DNA of 64,000 nucleotides from Apostichopus japonicus (taxonomy: Eukaryota; Echinodermata; Holothuroidea; Aspidochirotida; Stichopodidae). Within the stretch, counting starts at the first letter, position 1. Each line of letters begins with the position of its first letter. A program made the translations under genes and the position numbers. The stretch is from assembly GCF_037975245.1 (NCBI RefSeq), contig NC_092576.1, forward strand, positions 3,035,501-3,099,500, in the 5' to 3' direction. Under the pieces are notes generated by a model that saw only the letters and a list, made by a program, of their open reading frames with translations, did no database searches and was not told the DNA's origin. Of this stretch, positions 63,573 to 64,000 are shown piece after piece.

Positions 63573-64000
63573 GAATCTACTGACAAACAAGTCCCTGGAG
63601 GTTGCTATGGATACATCTAAACACTGTCTGGTTTTAGGTTGTACTTTTTTTGAAGTCCCTTCTGCTTTATAACACACTGAGTGTGTATAATTCAAGGGTA
63701 TTTAAAGTTAAATTAGAAGGTTAGAGAGAAAAATAGGCAATGTATGAAATAGATAAGAAAAGGAAACCAAAAGGAAAACAACTTTATAGGAACAGTCAAT
63801 AAAAAGACCAAAAAAAATAGAGCAAATTGTGATCAATGTATAAATAGTTTGACACCTTAATTATAATACATATTTATTTATTAACTTATCTATAATATTT
63901 TGTTTTTGTTTGTTATAAATTTGGGTATTTATTTTACTACTATTATTTTACCATGCTATTCCAAAGGGAAATCTCCAAAACAAACCAAGCATTCTTAGGA
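63573..64000. other. Intron of NLR gene 2 after the Harbinger insertion
   Basis: No exon of the second C-terminal module is visible here; the expected next exon (about 77 bp with a Cys-x-Leu-Pro motif) must lie beyond the window. The sequence is AT-rich without other features. Confidence 0.4.

Overview
The window is nuclear DNA from an animal: AT-rich, intron-bearing, full of transposons and tandem repeats, with GT-AG splice sites at nearly every exon I could join. A DEG/ENaC channel of invertebrate type, two tandem NACHT (NLR-like) genes, PIF/Harbinger and hAT elements, foldback-like elements and a tRNA-derived SINE fragment together suggest a marine invertebrate deuterostome. An echinoderm, perhaps a holothurian, is my best guess. 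That assignment is inference and was not checked by any search.

Layout. 1-5116: degenerate tandem repeats, a hAT-like miniature element and unassigned sequence. 5117-18291 (+): a complete 11-exon DEG/ENaC sodium channel gene (526 aa) whose phases all agree; its 5.9-kb first intron carries a 5-bp-TSD element (6182-7845), a hAT miniature element nested inside that (7014-7390, 8-bp TSD) and a foldback-like element (about 8218-9232). 18292-26120: mostly featureless, with a 5'-truncated LINE on the minus strand (24893-25735). 26121-30646 (+): NLR gene 1, with non-coding 5' exons and six coding exons (641 aa). 30647-37809: intergenic, with a second foldback-like inverted array. 37810-58305 and beyond (+): NLR gene 2, a paralogue whose 3' end lies outside the window. 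Its introns have been inflated by microsatellites, a SINE fragment, about 30 copies of a 133-bp satellite and a 3.4-kb Harbinger transposon (60187-63569).

The most interesting signal is the C-terminal architecture of the two NLR genes. After one large NACHT exon, both continue into small exons encoding a module I do not recognise. The exon phases (0|2|1|0) are shared and the exon lengths nearly so. In gene 2 the module is a symmetric phase 0-0 cassette of 459 bp (153 aa), followed by the first exon of a second copy. The last exon of the cassette resembles the 3' end of the NACHT exon, so the protein looks built from a repeating unit. The two genes also share a proximal promoter block, a non-coding first exon and short upstream ORFs, which points to duplication of the whole gene including its control region. 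Neither shows a DEATH, CARD or PYD domain.

The Harbinger element has a truncated transposase ORF and a spliced Myb/SANT-like ORF on opposite strands, converging with an 8-bp overlap. This is best explained by an internal deletion that removed the catalytic domain. Its insertion site and 3-bp CTG duplication resemble the CWG-centred target known for vertebrate Harbinger elements.
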